From the NCBI GenBank assembly GCA_910585075.1, contig CAJUED010000001.1, positions 176,952 through 240,951 on the forward strand: DNA of 64,000 bases, written 5' to 3'. The notes under the pieces are model-generated. The model searched no databases. It had not been told where the DNA came from and was given only the letters and a program-made list of their open reading frames with translations. Below are positions 46,370 through 55,018 of this stretch, piece by piece; positions within the stretch are counted from its first letter, which is position 1; each line of letters starts with the position of its first letter. This stretch comes from an uncultured Lachnospiraceae bacterium (lineage in GTDB: Bacteria > Bacillota > Clostridia > Lachnospirales > Lachnospiraceae). Position numbers and translations under genes: made by a program.

Positions 46370-48355
46370 TCACCGGGAAATCTCTGACACGGCATATATC
46401 TCAAAAACATCCGCCACCTTATCCACTAACTGCGCCTCCACCGGCGTCCCATGGCCTTCATAATAGTCAAAAATCCACTGCATGTCTTCACTGCTTTTTC
46501 GAACAAAGAACACATCCTCCCTGTCCTTAAGTGCCGATTCCATATTTTCTATCCCAAAAAGTTTTAACTTTTTCCTCTGTAAAGGACTCTTGCAGGCCCA
46601 GCCGCCCATAATGTCATAATTGTCTAAAGAATTATCCACATCCTGAAACATCTTTTCCGAATAGGGAACGCCCCCGTCAGACACAGACGAGTACACATCA
46701 ATCAGATAAAAACTCTCTCCATTGTCCCCTTCCGACAGATAATCATACAGCTCCCGGTAAAGAACATTCACCTTCTCCCGCTCCGCCTGCCTTACGGAAA
46801 CCGCCTCCACGCTGCCCGGAAAAGCCGTAAGAGCAAGCAGACCAAAACAAACCGCCGCTAAAACTCCCCACAGCCGCTTCACTTTTTCCCTGCTTATTTC
46901 ACTCCACTGCACCAAAACCATGGCAGTCAAAATGCAAAACTCCATCAAATACAAAGAATGGGTAATCCGCTCCGGCGCCCGGTCCCGCATCAAAATAAAC
47001 ATCCACAAAGCTGTCCGCACACCGAAAAGAAAAGCCAGCTTCCATGCCGCTCCAAAAGCATTTCTAACCCACAGTCCAATTTTGGTTCCTCGACCATCTT
47101 TGCCATCGCTTCTCTTTTCCAATCCATAAGATGCGCCTTCTCCCGAACTATTCTTCTCCGAAAATGCGTCCCTTTCCTTCTTCTGTCCCTGTCCGTCTCT
47201 ACCTTTCCCTGGAATTGCCGTACAAAAAACCGCCACATACCCCAGTATCACCATATAATTCCAGGGATAATCACTGCCCACCGCTTTAGGCCCGTGGAGC
47301 AGGCGGTAAGCATAATCCTTCAATTTCACGCGAAGCTTGGGGACAAAAGGCTCCTCCTCGCTTTTGTTCTTCCCCGCATACTCCGCAATCTGCCCCACCA
47401 TAACATGGTCAATTTCCTCGTCCATGCCAAAGTTATAATTATCCAGCAAAACCTTTTCACTTTCGCTAAGACCGATACTCTCATAAAATTCCTGATGTTC
47501 CCCATACACAGGAGGCGCCTGAAAATCGTAAAGCTCCGTCCTGTTGTCAAAAAATGCCGTGAAATCCCTCCACTCCTTTGAGCCGTAAGCTACCCTGTGA
47601 CTCACCTGTCCAATCAGGATTCCGGCTAAAATAAGCCCTATCACCGTGAAATACTTAAAAGCATGCTCCCAGGTAAAAATCTTCTCCTCACTCCCCCACT
47701 TGGCAGCACCCGCTACGCAAATCATAGGCAGCACCAGAAGCAGCATCTCGGAGCGAATCAGATAAGCGACCGCCACCAGCAAAACGGCAGGGATATTTTC
47801 CCTCACAAACTCTTTACCGGAAAGACCAATGTCTGTTGTGTAAAACAAGAAAGCCGCCGTTGCCCCTAAAAAGGTGCAGGTCACCGTATACTGGGCAAAA
47901 ATAAGATGCTCCAAAAAAACGCCCACAAAAAACAGCCCTTCCACCAGACAAACCGCCAGCTTTCCCCACCGTGTCCTGCAAAAAACAAGGCTTCTTTTCA
48001 AAATCAGAAAGAAACAGCCATAGTGGCAGGCACACAGAAAAATCCCATACCAGGGCAGTCCCCTTGCCAATCTGTAAAAGAAACTGATAAAGGCACTGAC
48101 CAGCCACAGCATCTGTATGTTGTGCCCCTCCGGTGTGCCCGTGTAGACTCCCGCCAGAATATCCTTCATCAGCACGTCGTCATTTAAATCGTAAAAATAA
48201 TCAAACCTGTATCCCACAAAAACCGCCAAAAGCACCAGGAAACCCAACGCAATTATCAAATTTTCATACTTATGCCCATGCCGCTTTCCGAACACAAATC
48301 CCGTATAAAAACGGACTTTATTTCCATTTTTGTTTATCTGATTTTTAAGCTCCAT
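46370..48355 (-). CDS. Polytopic membrane protein of unknown function
   Basis: A 661-residue protein with about ten helices. The first outside loop, RFDYFYDLNDDVLMKDILAG, is acidic and follows helix 1, as in GT-C-type transferases; AYLIRSEMLLL lies mid-protein. A hydrophilic stretch near residues 375-430 is Lys/Gly/Ser/Glu-rich. The C-terminal 120 residues look like an outside domain. I do not recognise a named family. Its start overlaps the end of the transaminase gene by 11 bases with AAAGGA five bases upstream, so it is coupled. A role in adding or polymerising a sugar outside is only inferred from topology. Confidence 0.75.
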   Translation of the reverse strand: MELKNQINKNGNKVRFYTGFVFGKRHGHKYENLIIALGFLVLLAVFVGYRFDYFYDLNDDVLMKDILAGVYTGTPEGHNIQMLWLVSAFISFFYRLARGLPWYGIFLCACHYGCFFLILKRSLVFCRTRWGKLAVCLVEGLFFVGVFLEHLIFAQYTVTCTFLGATAAFLFYTTDIGLSGKEFVRENIPAVLLVAVAYLIRSEMLLLVLPMICVAGAAKWGSEEKIFTWEHAFKYFTVIGLILAGILIGQVSHRVAYGSKEWRDFTAFFDNRTELYDFQAPPVYGEHQEFYESIGLSESEKVLLDNYNFGMDEEIDHVMVGQIAEYAGKNKSEEEPFVPKLRVKLKDYAYRLLHGPKAVGSDYPWNYMVILGYVAVFCTAIPGKGRDGQGQKKERDAFSEKNSSGEGASYGLEKRSDGKDGRGTKIGLWVRNAFGAAWKLAFLFGVRTALWMFILMRDRAPERITHSLYLMEFCILTAMVLVQWSEISREKVKRLWGVLAAVCFGLLALTAFPGSVEAVSVRQAEREKVNVLYRELYDYLSEGDNGESFYLIDVYSSVSDGGVPYSEKMFQDVDNSLDNYDIMGGWACKSPLQRKKLKLFGIENMESALKDREDVFFVRKSSEDMQWIFDYYEGHGTPVEAQLVDKVADVFEIYAVSEISR

Positions 48356-49475
48356 AAAATTCCTTTACACAGCCTGCAATATACGCCGTCTGTTCCTCCG
48401 TCAGCTGATAAAACATGGGAAGCCGCAGCAGCCTTTCACTTTCCCGGGTGGTATAACGGTCCTCCCCATGGAATCTGCCAAATTTAAGCCCCGCCGGTGC
48501 GGAATGTAAAGGAACATAGTGGAATACTGTCAGGATATCCTTCCCCTTCATAAAATCAATCAGCCGGGTCCGCTCCTCCATATCCTTCGTCTTAATGTAA
48601 AACATGTGCCCATTATGCACACACCCATCAGGCACCGTGGGAAGTTCTATCTTCCCGGCCTCCGCCAAAGGCGCAAGAAGCTCATGGTACTGATTCCACC
48701 TTGCAATCCTGGCCTCGTTGATTTCATCCGCCACTTCAAACTGCCCATATAAATAAGCCGCATTGATATCACTGGGAAGATAAGAGGAACCAAAATTCTG
48801 CCACCTGTACTTGTCCACCTGTCCCCTGTAATATTGGCTCCTGTCCGTTCCCTTCTCCCGCAGAATTTCCGCATTCTCAATATACTTTGAGTCCCGAATT
48901 AAAAGGGCTCCGCCCTCTCCCATACTGAAATTTTTCGTCTCATGAAAGCTGTAACAGCCAAAGTCCCCTATGGTGCCAAGCTGTTTTCCCTTGTAAGTGC
49001 ACATAATCCCCTGAGCAGCGTCCTCCACCACCATAAGGTTATGGCGCTCTGCAATATCCATAATCGTATCCATCTCACAGCTGATTCCCGCATAGTGAAC
49101 CACAGCGATAGCCCTTGTCTTTTCCGTAATCGCCGCCTCAATGAGATTTTCGTCAATATTCATGGTGTCCGGCCTGATGTCCACAAACACCACCTTCGCC
49201 CCCCGCAGCACAAAGGCGTCCGCCGTTGACACAAAGGTATAAGAGGGAAGAATCACCTCATCCCCCTCCTTAATATCACACAAAAGCGCCGCCATCTCAA
49301 GGGCATGGGTACAGGACGTGGTCAGCAGACATTTGGAAGTGCCTGTGACCCCCTCCAAAAAAACACTGCATTTTTTGGTAAACTCCCCGTCCCCGCAGAT
49401 GTGCATGCTCTCCACGGCCTTCTTCATATTTTCCATCTCTCTCCCCGTATAGGGAGGTACGTTAAATCGAATCAT
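48345..49475 (-). CDS. wecE: WecE-like dTDP-4-amino-4,6-dideoxygalactose transaminase
   Basis: About 376 residues of the DegT family. FNVPPYTGREME at the start, CGDGEFTKKCS, TTSCTHALEMAALL, PSYTFVSTADAFVLRGAKVVFVD-type strand, VVEDAAQGI and CYSFHETKNFSMGEGGA with the PLP lysine follow WecE/RffA closely. It makes dTDP-Fuc4N from dTDP-4-keto-6-deoxyglucose. The rmlA and rmlB genes it needs are not in the window. ATG at 49475 has GAGG six bases upstream and matches the family start. The N-acetyltransferase at 45627 may complete Fuc4NAc. Confidence 0.9.
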   Translation of the reverse strand: MIRFNVPPYTGREMENMKKAVESMHICGDGEFTKKCSVFLEGVTGTSKCLLTTSCTHALEMAALLCDIKEGDEVILPSYTFVSTADAFVLRGAKVVFVDIRPDTMNIDENLIEAAITEKTRAIAVVHYAGISCEMDTIMDIAERHNLMVVEDAAQGIMCTYKGKQLGTIGDFGCYSFHETKNFSMGEGGALLIRDSKYIENAEILREKGTDRSQYYRGQVDKYRWQNFGSSYLPSDINAAYLYGQFEVADEINEARIARWNQYHELLAPLAEAGKIELPTVPDGCVHNGHMFYIKTKDMEERTRLIDFMKGKDILTVFHYVPLHSAPAGLKFGRFHGEDRYTTRESERLLRLPMFYQLTEEQTAYIAGCVKEFYGA

Positions 49476-49642
49476 CTTTTTCCTCATTTCCGCGCCACTT
49501 TACCGCGCACACTCATGTACACTCCGTAAGTGCAAACATAAATACAAATATAAATACTTGGAAAGTTTGTATATGCAATCACAAACTCTATTTTTCATTC
49601 TCTTTTCTTTGCGAACAGTGCCCGCAATTAAAAATTCATAAT

Positions 49643-51499
49643 CTACTTGTCATAAACTACAAACGCTTCGTTAGCAAACACTTCCGTATACCCATTTTCC
49701 CTTATAAAATCCCATATGGCCAGAAGCTTTTCATCCCTGTCGCAGGCCTCCGCGTCCGTTCCCCAGAATGCCATCACATCCGCATCTCCTGAAAAATACG
49801 CCGCCAATCCCGGCGGAACAATCACCAGAGGACTCTCCATTCCCTCCGCCCCGTCCACATCTGACAAAGCTGTCAGTTCCTCCCGAAGCCTCTCAAGAGA
49901 ATTGGTATTTAAATCCGCCCAGGTGGTATAAATTGCCGGAGCCATATCAAGATAATAGGCAAGCCCCGGAATATTTCCATAAAGAATCAGCTCTTTGCCC
50001 TGATACTCAGCCTTATTTTCCATCATAAAAACGGAAATTTCGTCCAGAGTCTCGGCATTCATTTCATTTGTATACATTCCCCGCAGTACCGGATTGCCGG
50101 CCACCTTATAGGACCGCTCCTGTCCCGACTCTCCATCCAGAAAAACATAGCCAAAGCCGATTCCCACAGCCTGCACAAAAAAGGCAAGCAGTATACCGGA
50201 TATCATGGCCTTTACAGGAAACAGCGGCACCTTTCCGGTTGTGTCCAGATAAGTCCGCCCCCATCTGGCAAAACGGTAAATCATCCAGAATACCACCGGC
50301 ACCACAAAAAACAGATTGTTCAACACCGGCCATATATGATTGTTGCTTCCAAGAGGAGTAATCAGAATTAAAATCAGTGCAATACAGCCAATCAGCCGCC
50401 ACTCGTCGTCCAGCATTTTTGTCTGCAGCATCCAGACCGTGACCCCCAGCGCCACCAGCAGAAAAACAGCCCCCCACTGCAGCGCCGCCTCCTTCTGGAA
50501 ATATTTAAAGTTAAACATGCCCCACTTTCCAAGTATAAAGAACAGCACCGGAATACACAGGCAGTAAACCACCTTCCTGATCCCCGGAAAATATTCTTTT
50601 CTGATTACAAGAAAGGGAATTCCCGGCAAAATACAAAGGAGCATGTAAAGCATCCACTTAAACCCGTGGAAATAAGCGTCCACAATGGCCAGCACCATCT
50701 CTCCCAGGGTATAATCGGAGGCACTCTCCGCCATCCCAAAGACTCCTGTTATCATGGTTCCAAACGCATCCCAGCCATAGACCGCCGTAATGATTCCCGC
50801 CAAAACCAGAAAAGCCGCCAGATAGCCGGCCACACAAAGCCCCGTCTCCTTTGCAATCTGCCGGGCGCTCTTTTTCTTCAACACCTTGTAATACCATACC
50901 GCCAAAATCAACGCGCACTCCAGAACATTGTTGGGAAAACGCACCAGTCCATTGACGCCTAGTATCGCACCTGCCACTACAAGACAGGCAGGCCTGCTCC
51001 CGGCAAGCCCCCGGAACAGGAAAATCGCTCCCAGCAAAAACAGCAGATACGTAAGATAATTATATAAAATCACAGTAGGACACCAGCAAAAACCAATAGC
51101 TGCCATTTCTCCCAGAAAAGCCAGCCAGGCAGGCATCTTTGTCCTGAAAAAGCGATACCCCAGCAGGGCCGCCGCGCTTACAATAAGGGAACAGTACAGC
51201 TTCATTCCAAGCATAGTCCCTCCCATGGGCAGTTTTGTAAAGAAAAACCCCACCACATTGGAGAGAAATGTAAGCAGCGTCCACACCCCGCTTACCTGCC
51301 CGAAAAACCGGTAGTTTCCAAGACTGTAGCCCGTATCTGTCAGGTCAATTCCCTGATTGATTTTAAGCAGCGGAAACAGCAGCAAAATCAGCGGGAATAT
51401 CACATCCTGCAAAATCCGCCACACAATCTGCAATTCTTCTTTCTCTAACAGGCCGGATGCCTCCGCAGTCAAAATTTTTTTCTTTTTTTCGTCCTTCAT
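49643..51499 (-). CDS. Polytopic membrane protein, GT-C/GT39-like
   Basis: About 618 residues with about eleven helices followed by an outside C-terminal domain of about 140 residues. The first outside loop INQGIDLTDTGYSLGNYRFF is acidic (Asp-Thr-Asp), as in GT39-type glycosyltransferases that use polyprenyl-phosphate sugars; LVRFPNNVLE lies between helices. Exact family not recognised. ATG at 51499 has GGAGG six bases upstream; the frame opens at 51550. It probably adds a sugar on the outer face, working with the GtrB-like enzyme. Confidence 0.78.
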   Translation of the reverse strand: MKDEKKKKILTAEASGLLEKEELQIVWRILQDVIFPLILLLFPLLKINQGIDLTDTGYSLGNYRFFGQVSGVWTLLTFLSNVVGFFFTKLPMGGTMLGMKLYCSLIVSAAALLGYRFFRTKMPAWLAFLGEMAAIGFCWCPTVILYNYLTYLLFLLGAIFLFRGLAGSRPACLVVAGAILGVNGLVRFPNNVLECALILAVWYYKVLKKKSARQIAKETGLCVAGYLAAFLVLAGIITAVYGWDAFGTMITGVFGMAESASDYTLGEMVLAIVDAYFHGFKWMLYMLLCILPGIPFLVIRKEYFPGIRKVVYCLCIPVLFFILGKWGMFNFKYFQKEAALQWGAVFLLVALGVTVWMLQTKMLDDEWRLIGCIALILILITPLGSNNHIWPVLNNLFFVVPVVFWMIYRFARWGRTYLDTTGKVPLFPVKAMISGILLAFFVQAVGIGFGYVFLDGESGQERSYKVAGNPVLRGMYTNEMNAETLDEISVFMMENKAEYQGKELILYGNIPGLAYYLDMAPAIYTTWADLNTNSLERLREELTALSDVDGAEGMESPLVIVPPGLAAYFSGDADVMAFWGTDAEACDRDEKLLAIWDFIRENGYTEVFANEAFVVYDK

Positions 51500-51555
51500 C
51501 CTAATCCTCCATGCTGCCGATAACCCGCAAATGTACTGCATGCATAGCATGTAGT

Positions 51556-51570
51556 GTATACGCAGTATAC
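51556..51570. other. Small perfect palindrome GTATAC-3-GTATAC
   Basis: Two GTATAC hexamers, each self-complementary, flank three bases, about 57 bases upstream of the membrane protein start. It could be an operator. No family of regulators can be named. Confidence 0.35.
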
Positions 51571-51596
51571 AATGGCGTCAGCACAAATTTGTATGA

Positions 51597-51628
51597 TTGA
51601 AAAATAAGCTATCCAGCTTATTTTTCAA
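51597..51628. other. Perfect 14-base inverted repeat with 4-base loop
   Basis: TTGAAAAATAAGCT and its exact complement enclose ATCC. On the minus strand GGGGAGGG lies just upstream of a TTG at the hairpin edge, giving a possible 16-codon mini reading frame. It could be an attenuator-like leader or a terminator for the acyltransferase gene transcript ahead of the next unit. Confidence 0.5.
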
Positions 51629-51677
51629 TCTATGCCCTCCCCATCATTTACAGTCAATCCTTCTTCCGCACACTGCC

Positions 51678-51715
51678 TATCAAACGCCGTCACGCTTCGC
51701 GAGCCAGCTTATTGA
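51678..51715. repeat. Intergenic repeat family B, 38 bases
   Basis: It begins TATCAAACGC and ends GCCAGCTTATTGA; 33 of 38 positions match the copy at 33255-33292. A family A palindrome begins after a 7-base spacer. Confidence 0.7.
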
Positions 51716-51722
51716 ATTATAT

Positions 51723-51753
51723 GTAACAGTTCAGCCCCCGGCTTCACTGTTAC
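51723..51753. repeat. Intergenic 31-base palindromic repeat, family A
   Basis: Perfect 8-base arms GTAACAGT/ACTGTTAC enclose 15 bases whose centre AGCCCCCGGCT also pairs. It differs from the copy at 54988-55018 at two positions only. It lies between the acyltransferase stop and the next gene, in no reading frame. Confidence 0.75.
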
Positions 51754-51791
51754 GGAATCGTCATCTTCACGCAAGTGCACCCTTGCTCTTA

Positions 51792-52895
51792 TCATCTATC
51801 AGGTTTGAAACACTGATCAAGATTTCGTAACCATTTTCCTGCTCTTGTCTTATAAAAGCCCCGTCCTGCCAAAGAAAATATTCTGCTTCTCAACCAGTCT
51901 ATGCAGATACCCGCCCCAAAAAGAAGCACCACACATAAGGCCAGCTCCCAAAGAAAATAGAAAATCCCTTCTTTTCCCCCGGGATTGATAATCCCTCTGA
52001 TAAAATCATACCACAAATAACGCAAATCAATATGCTCATGAAACAGATAAACCCCAAAGCTTAAACTGCCAATCTTCCTTATGGCTTCCGCAATCCGCCC
52101 TTCCTTTATATGAATTTTCGAAAACCCATAGAACAATCCCACCGCGCCCAGCAGACAGAAAATAAAATTATAATGGAAGGGAACCGTAAAATAATACCGA
52201 AAACTGTCCCACCTCTGACTGAGAAACCACATAACCAGATTCATGCCAAAGCTCACAAGAGTGCTCCCCACATAAAAAAGCCAGCCTCTTTTCTCTAAAA
52301 AGGAACACCTATACCGGCCAAGATACGCCGCCAAAAGATAAACACAGACAAACCATGGGAAATCATATCCATATCTGTCAAAAGCAAACACCACAGGACT
52401 GATGCTTTTAATCCCGCTAAAAAGAATAAGCAGACTTGCCAGTGTGATTTCCAACTGCTTTTTGGACATATTTTTTACTGCCGTCCCCAGAACAGGCGTC
52501 AGAAGATAAAGCATAAAATAAGATGTGGCAAACCAATAGTGCTCTGTCTCTATAGGAAAAAGGTACTGAATCAGCCCGTAAATTCCCTCTGTGGAAGCCA
52601 TAGTAGGAACCCCCGCCGCCGTAAGCCCCAGCCAGATAACCAGCCCATAAAACCAAATCTGACAAAGCAGCCCAGCCGCCCTGCTCACCTTAAAAGTACT
52701 TCTTGCCCCAAAATAACCGCTGAGCAGCACATAAGTATTCACCGCTACAAGACAGAAGCTTTCCAGCAGCGTCCCCAAAATCCTTACGCTGTCAAGGGGC
52801 AAATCCAGGGCAATCAATGCATCCGAGCGGGCCAAAAAGTGCAGAATGACAACCATGACCATCGCCACAATCCGAAGCAACTCATAATTTGCCAT
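51792..52895 (-). CDS. Acyltransferase family 3 membrane protein
   Basis: About 367 residues with ten or so helices. NYELLRIVAMVMVVILHF at the N terminus has the conserved Arg and His of acyltransferase-3 (OafA/NodX) proteins, and LLSGYFGA and YLFHEHIDLRY follow. These proteins acetylate or succinylate sugars during export. The frame opens at 52946, but ATG at 52895 has GGAAGG seven bases upstream and begins at the conserved motif. With the MBOAT/SGNH pair at 16.6-19.3 kb this gives the locus two independent acylation routes. Confidence 0.88.
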   Translation of the reverse strand: MANYELLRIVAMVMVVILHFLARSDALIALDLPLDSVRILGTLLESFCLVAVNTYVLLSGYFGARSTFKVSRAAGLLCQIWFYGLVIWLGLTAAGVPTMASTEGIYGLIQYLFPIETEHYWFATSYFMLYLLTPVLGTAVKNMSKKQLEITLASLLILFSGIKSISPVVFAFDRYGYDFPWFVCVYLLAAYLGRYRCSFLEKRGWLFYVGSTLVSFGMNLVMWFLSQRWDSFRYYFTVPFHYNFIFCLLGAVGLFYGFSKIHIKEGRIAEAIRKIGSLSFGVYLFHEHIDLRYLWYDFIRGIINPGGKEGIFYFLWELALCVVLLFGAGICIDWLRSRIFSLAGRGFYKTRAGKWLRNLDQCFKPDR

Positions 52896-53049
52896 GCGCT
52901 TACCTTCCGCCACTTTTCGCCTCTCCTTTCCACCCTGTTCTGGCACTCTCTATCAGCCTTCCCACTCCGTCCGGTGCCTCGGGCAAACCGCATCCATCTA
53001 TCTCTCCGCCACAAACTGCGTGGCATCCATCTTGCAATTACTGCGCGGG

Positions 53050-54807
53050 CTACCGCTCCCTGCGCATTTTTCCGTTTTCCACCCGGTAAACCATATCGCA
53101 TTTTTCAATGGTTTGAAGTCTGTGGGCAATAATCACCAGGGTTTTCCGACCGTGGAGCCTGTTGATGGAATCCATAATCGCCGCCTCCGTGTCATTGTCA
53201 AGTGCCGAAGTTGCCTCGTCCAGCACCAAAACCTCCGGGTCCTCAAAAAGCGCCCTGGCAATACCAATCCTCTGTCGCTGTCCTCCGGAAATACGGATTC
53301 CCCGCTCCCCAATGCTGGTATCAAGTCCCTCCGGAAGTCCCCGCACAAACTCATCCAGCTGTGCCTCCTTAAGGGCATACCATACCTTTTCATCATCTAT
53401 CTCGTCATCCCCATAGCCAAAGGCCACATTCCTGCGTATGGAAGAATCTATCATAAAAATCGTCTGGGGAATATACCCTATGTTTTTCAGCCAGGACTGG
53501 TAGTTTTTGCGAACCTCCACACCGTCCGCCAGAATCTGCCCGCTCTGTACCCTTAAAAGTCCCAGCATAATGTCAACCACCGTGGTTTTCCCGGCCCCCG
53601 AGGTACCCACGATCCCCACCGCTTTACCTACAGGAATCTCCATATCCGCGTGGTCAAAAATATAGACGTCCGTATTTGGATACTTATAGACAATATCCTT
53701 CAGCTCTATCTTGTCCCTGATCTCCAGCTTTTTCACTTCCGCCCGCTTCTGATAAGCTGACTTGTCATAGTTGATGCTTTCGTCCCTGATTTCCTCCTGA
53801 AGGTTATCACTGACCCCCATAAAGAATGGCTCAAAATAAGAGATGGAGGTCAAATGATTGTTAATACGGTTGGCGCAGGGAATCAGCCGCATGGCCGCCA
53901 CACCCAGTGCCGCCACCTGAGGCAGAATATCGGAAACCGCCGTCCCCCGAAGGAGCTGGAACAACATATAAGAAATCATACCCGCAATGGCCACCGTCTC
54001 AATCAGAAGACGGGGCGTGGCATTGTACAGATTATACCTCTGCACTGCGTTCACATACCCGGCGCCGCACTTGGCATACTCGTTTATAAAATAATTTTCC
54101 TTGTTTGCAATCTTGATTTCCTTAATACCCATCACAGACTGGTCGATCCACTTGTACAGACCACTGTAATAATCCTGGTTTTCCTCCCCGGCCTTTTTCA
54201 TAATAGGCTTAAGAATCCCCTTGATGATAACCAGCACTGCCACCAAAAGTACCGTGACCGTAACCGTCATCCACACGTCCGCATTAATGCTCACCACCAC
54301 AAGGCAGGCAAACACAATCACCTCGCTGATCAGCTGCAACAGGGATAAAATAAGCCCGTACATATTGTTTACGTCCGAAGTGATACTTCTCTGAATCACC
54401 GAGGTGTCCGCATTCAGATAATACTCATAGGGCCTCTCCATAAAATTGATCATCATTCTCCGGGAGGTGGCAAACTGATTCGTATAGACAAATTTAAGCT
54501 GGGCCTTCTGCTGAAAAAAGAGAAACAGATTTTTCGCCGTAAAAATCACCACCAAGGCCAGCATGGTCACCATCATCAGCCCTCTTGTATCGTCATAGGC
54601 CAGATGGCTTATATCGCAAATCACCTGCAAATAGCGGTATTTCTCCACCGCATGGGCATCCATCACCACCTGCATGGCCGGTACCACCATGGAAACACCC
54701 GCCGTTTCCAGTATAGCCCCCACAAGCATCAGCATAATCAGCAGAACCATAATCCGCTTCTGCCGTTTGTCCAGTAATACCATCAATTTTTTGATTATTT
54801 TCTTCAT
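53050..54807 (-). CDS. ABC transporter, PglK/MsbA-type flippase, second copy
   Basis: A 585-residue fused half-transporter, paralogous to 6556-8319. The membrane part (about residues 15-320) opens with MVLLIMLMLVGAILETAGVS. The ATPase part has Walker A GTSGAGKTT near residue 400, IRISGGQRQRIGIARAL, VLVLDEATSALD and AHRLQT. It acts as a dimer, likely flipping an undecaprenyl-linked glycan. GGAAG precedes ATG at 54807, and a promoter lies about 120-150 bases upstream. Two such pumps suggest two different glycans or a division of work. Confidence 0.93.
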   Translation of the reverse strand: MKKIIKKLMVLLDKRQKRIMVLLIMLMLVGAILETAGVSMVVPAMQVVMDAHAVEKYRYLQVICDISHLAYDDTRGLMMVTMLALVVIFTAKNLFLFFQQKAQLKFVYTNQFATSRRMMINFMERPYEYYLNADTSVIQRSITSDVNNMYGLILSLLQLISEVIVFACLVVVSINADVWMTVTVTVLLVAVLVIIKGILKPIMKKAGEENQDYYSGLYKWIDQSVMGIKEIKIANKENYFINEYAKCGAGYVNAVQRYNLYNATPRLLIETVAIAGMISYMLFQLLRGTAVSDILPQVAALGVAAMRLIPCANRINNHLTSISYFEPFFMGVSDNLQEEIRDESINYDKSAYQKRAEVKKLEIRDKIELKDIVYKYPNTDVYIFDHADMEIPVGKAVGIVGTSGAGKTTVVDIMLGLLRVQSGQILADGVEVRKNYQSWLKNIGYIPQTIFMIDSSIRRNVAFGYGDDEIDDEKVWYALKEAQLDEFVRGLPEGLDTSIGERGIRISGGQRQRIGIARALFEDPEVLVLDEATSALDNDTEAAIMDSINRLHGRKTLVIIAHRLQTIEKCDMVYRVENGKMRRER

Positions 54808-54929
54808 AGGCTTCTTCCAAATATTGTCATTTATGTGAGATAACGACTTTAATCGTTCATCCTTACGCCGCCTGCATGCTGCGCATGCCGCTAAATTTCA
54901 TATACAAATCTATACACAAATATCGCTAT

Positions 54930-54958
54930 ATTTTACCACAATCACCATTACAAGTCAA
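54930..54958 (-). promoter_or_regulatory. Promoter for the second flippase transcript
   Basis: The minus strand reads TTGACT, 17 bases, TAAAAT, with an extended -10 TGG just before the box. It lies between the CotH gene and the flippase. Transcription would start near 54922 and could carry through the acyltransferase gene. Confidence 0.78.
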
Positions 54959-54987
54959 AAAATGGAAGGTTGCTTTACTCTAAAGCC

Positions 54988-55018
54988 GTAACAGTTCAGC
55001 CTCCGGCCTCACTGTTAC
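54988..55018. repeat. 31-base palindromic repeat, family A, overlapping a gene end
   Basis: Perfect 8-base arms GTAACAGT/ACTGTTAC. It supplies the last codons and the TGA stop of the CotH gene at 54996, so the repeat became part of the reading frame. A second small hairpin GCTTTA/TAAAGC follows at 54972-54986 and may help end transcription. Confidence 0.75.

Noticed and set aside
51597..51830. Plus-strand frame starting in the palindrome
   Set aside because: It crosses repeats A and B and the end of the acyltransferase gene; no motif or support.
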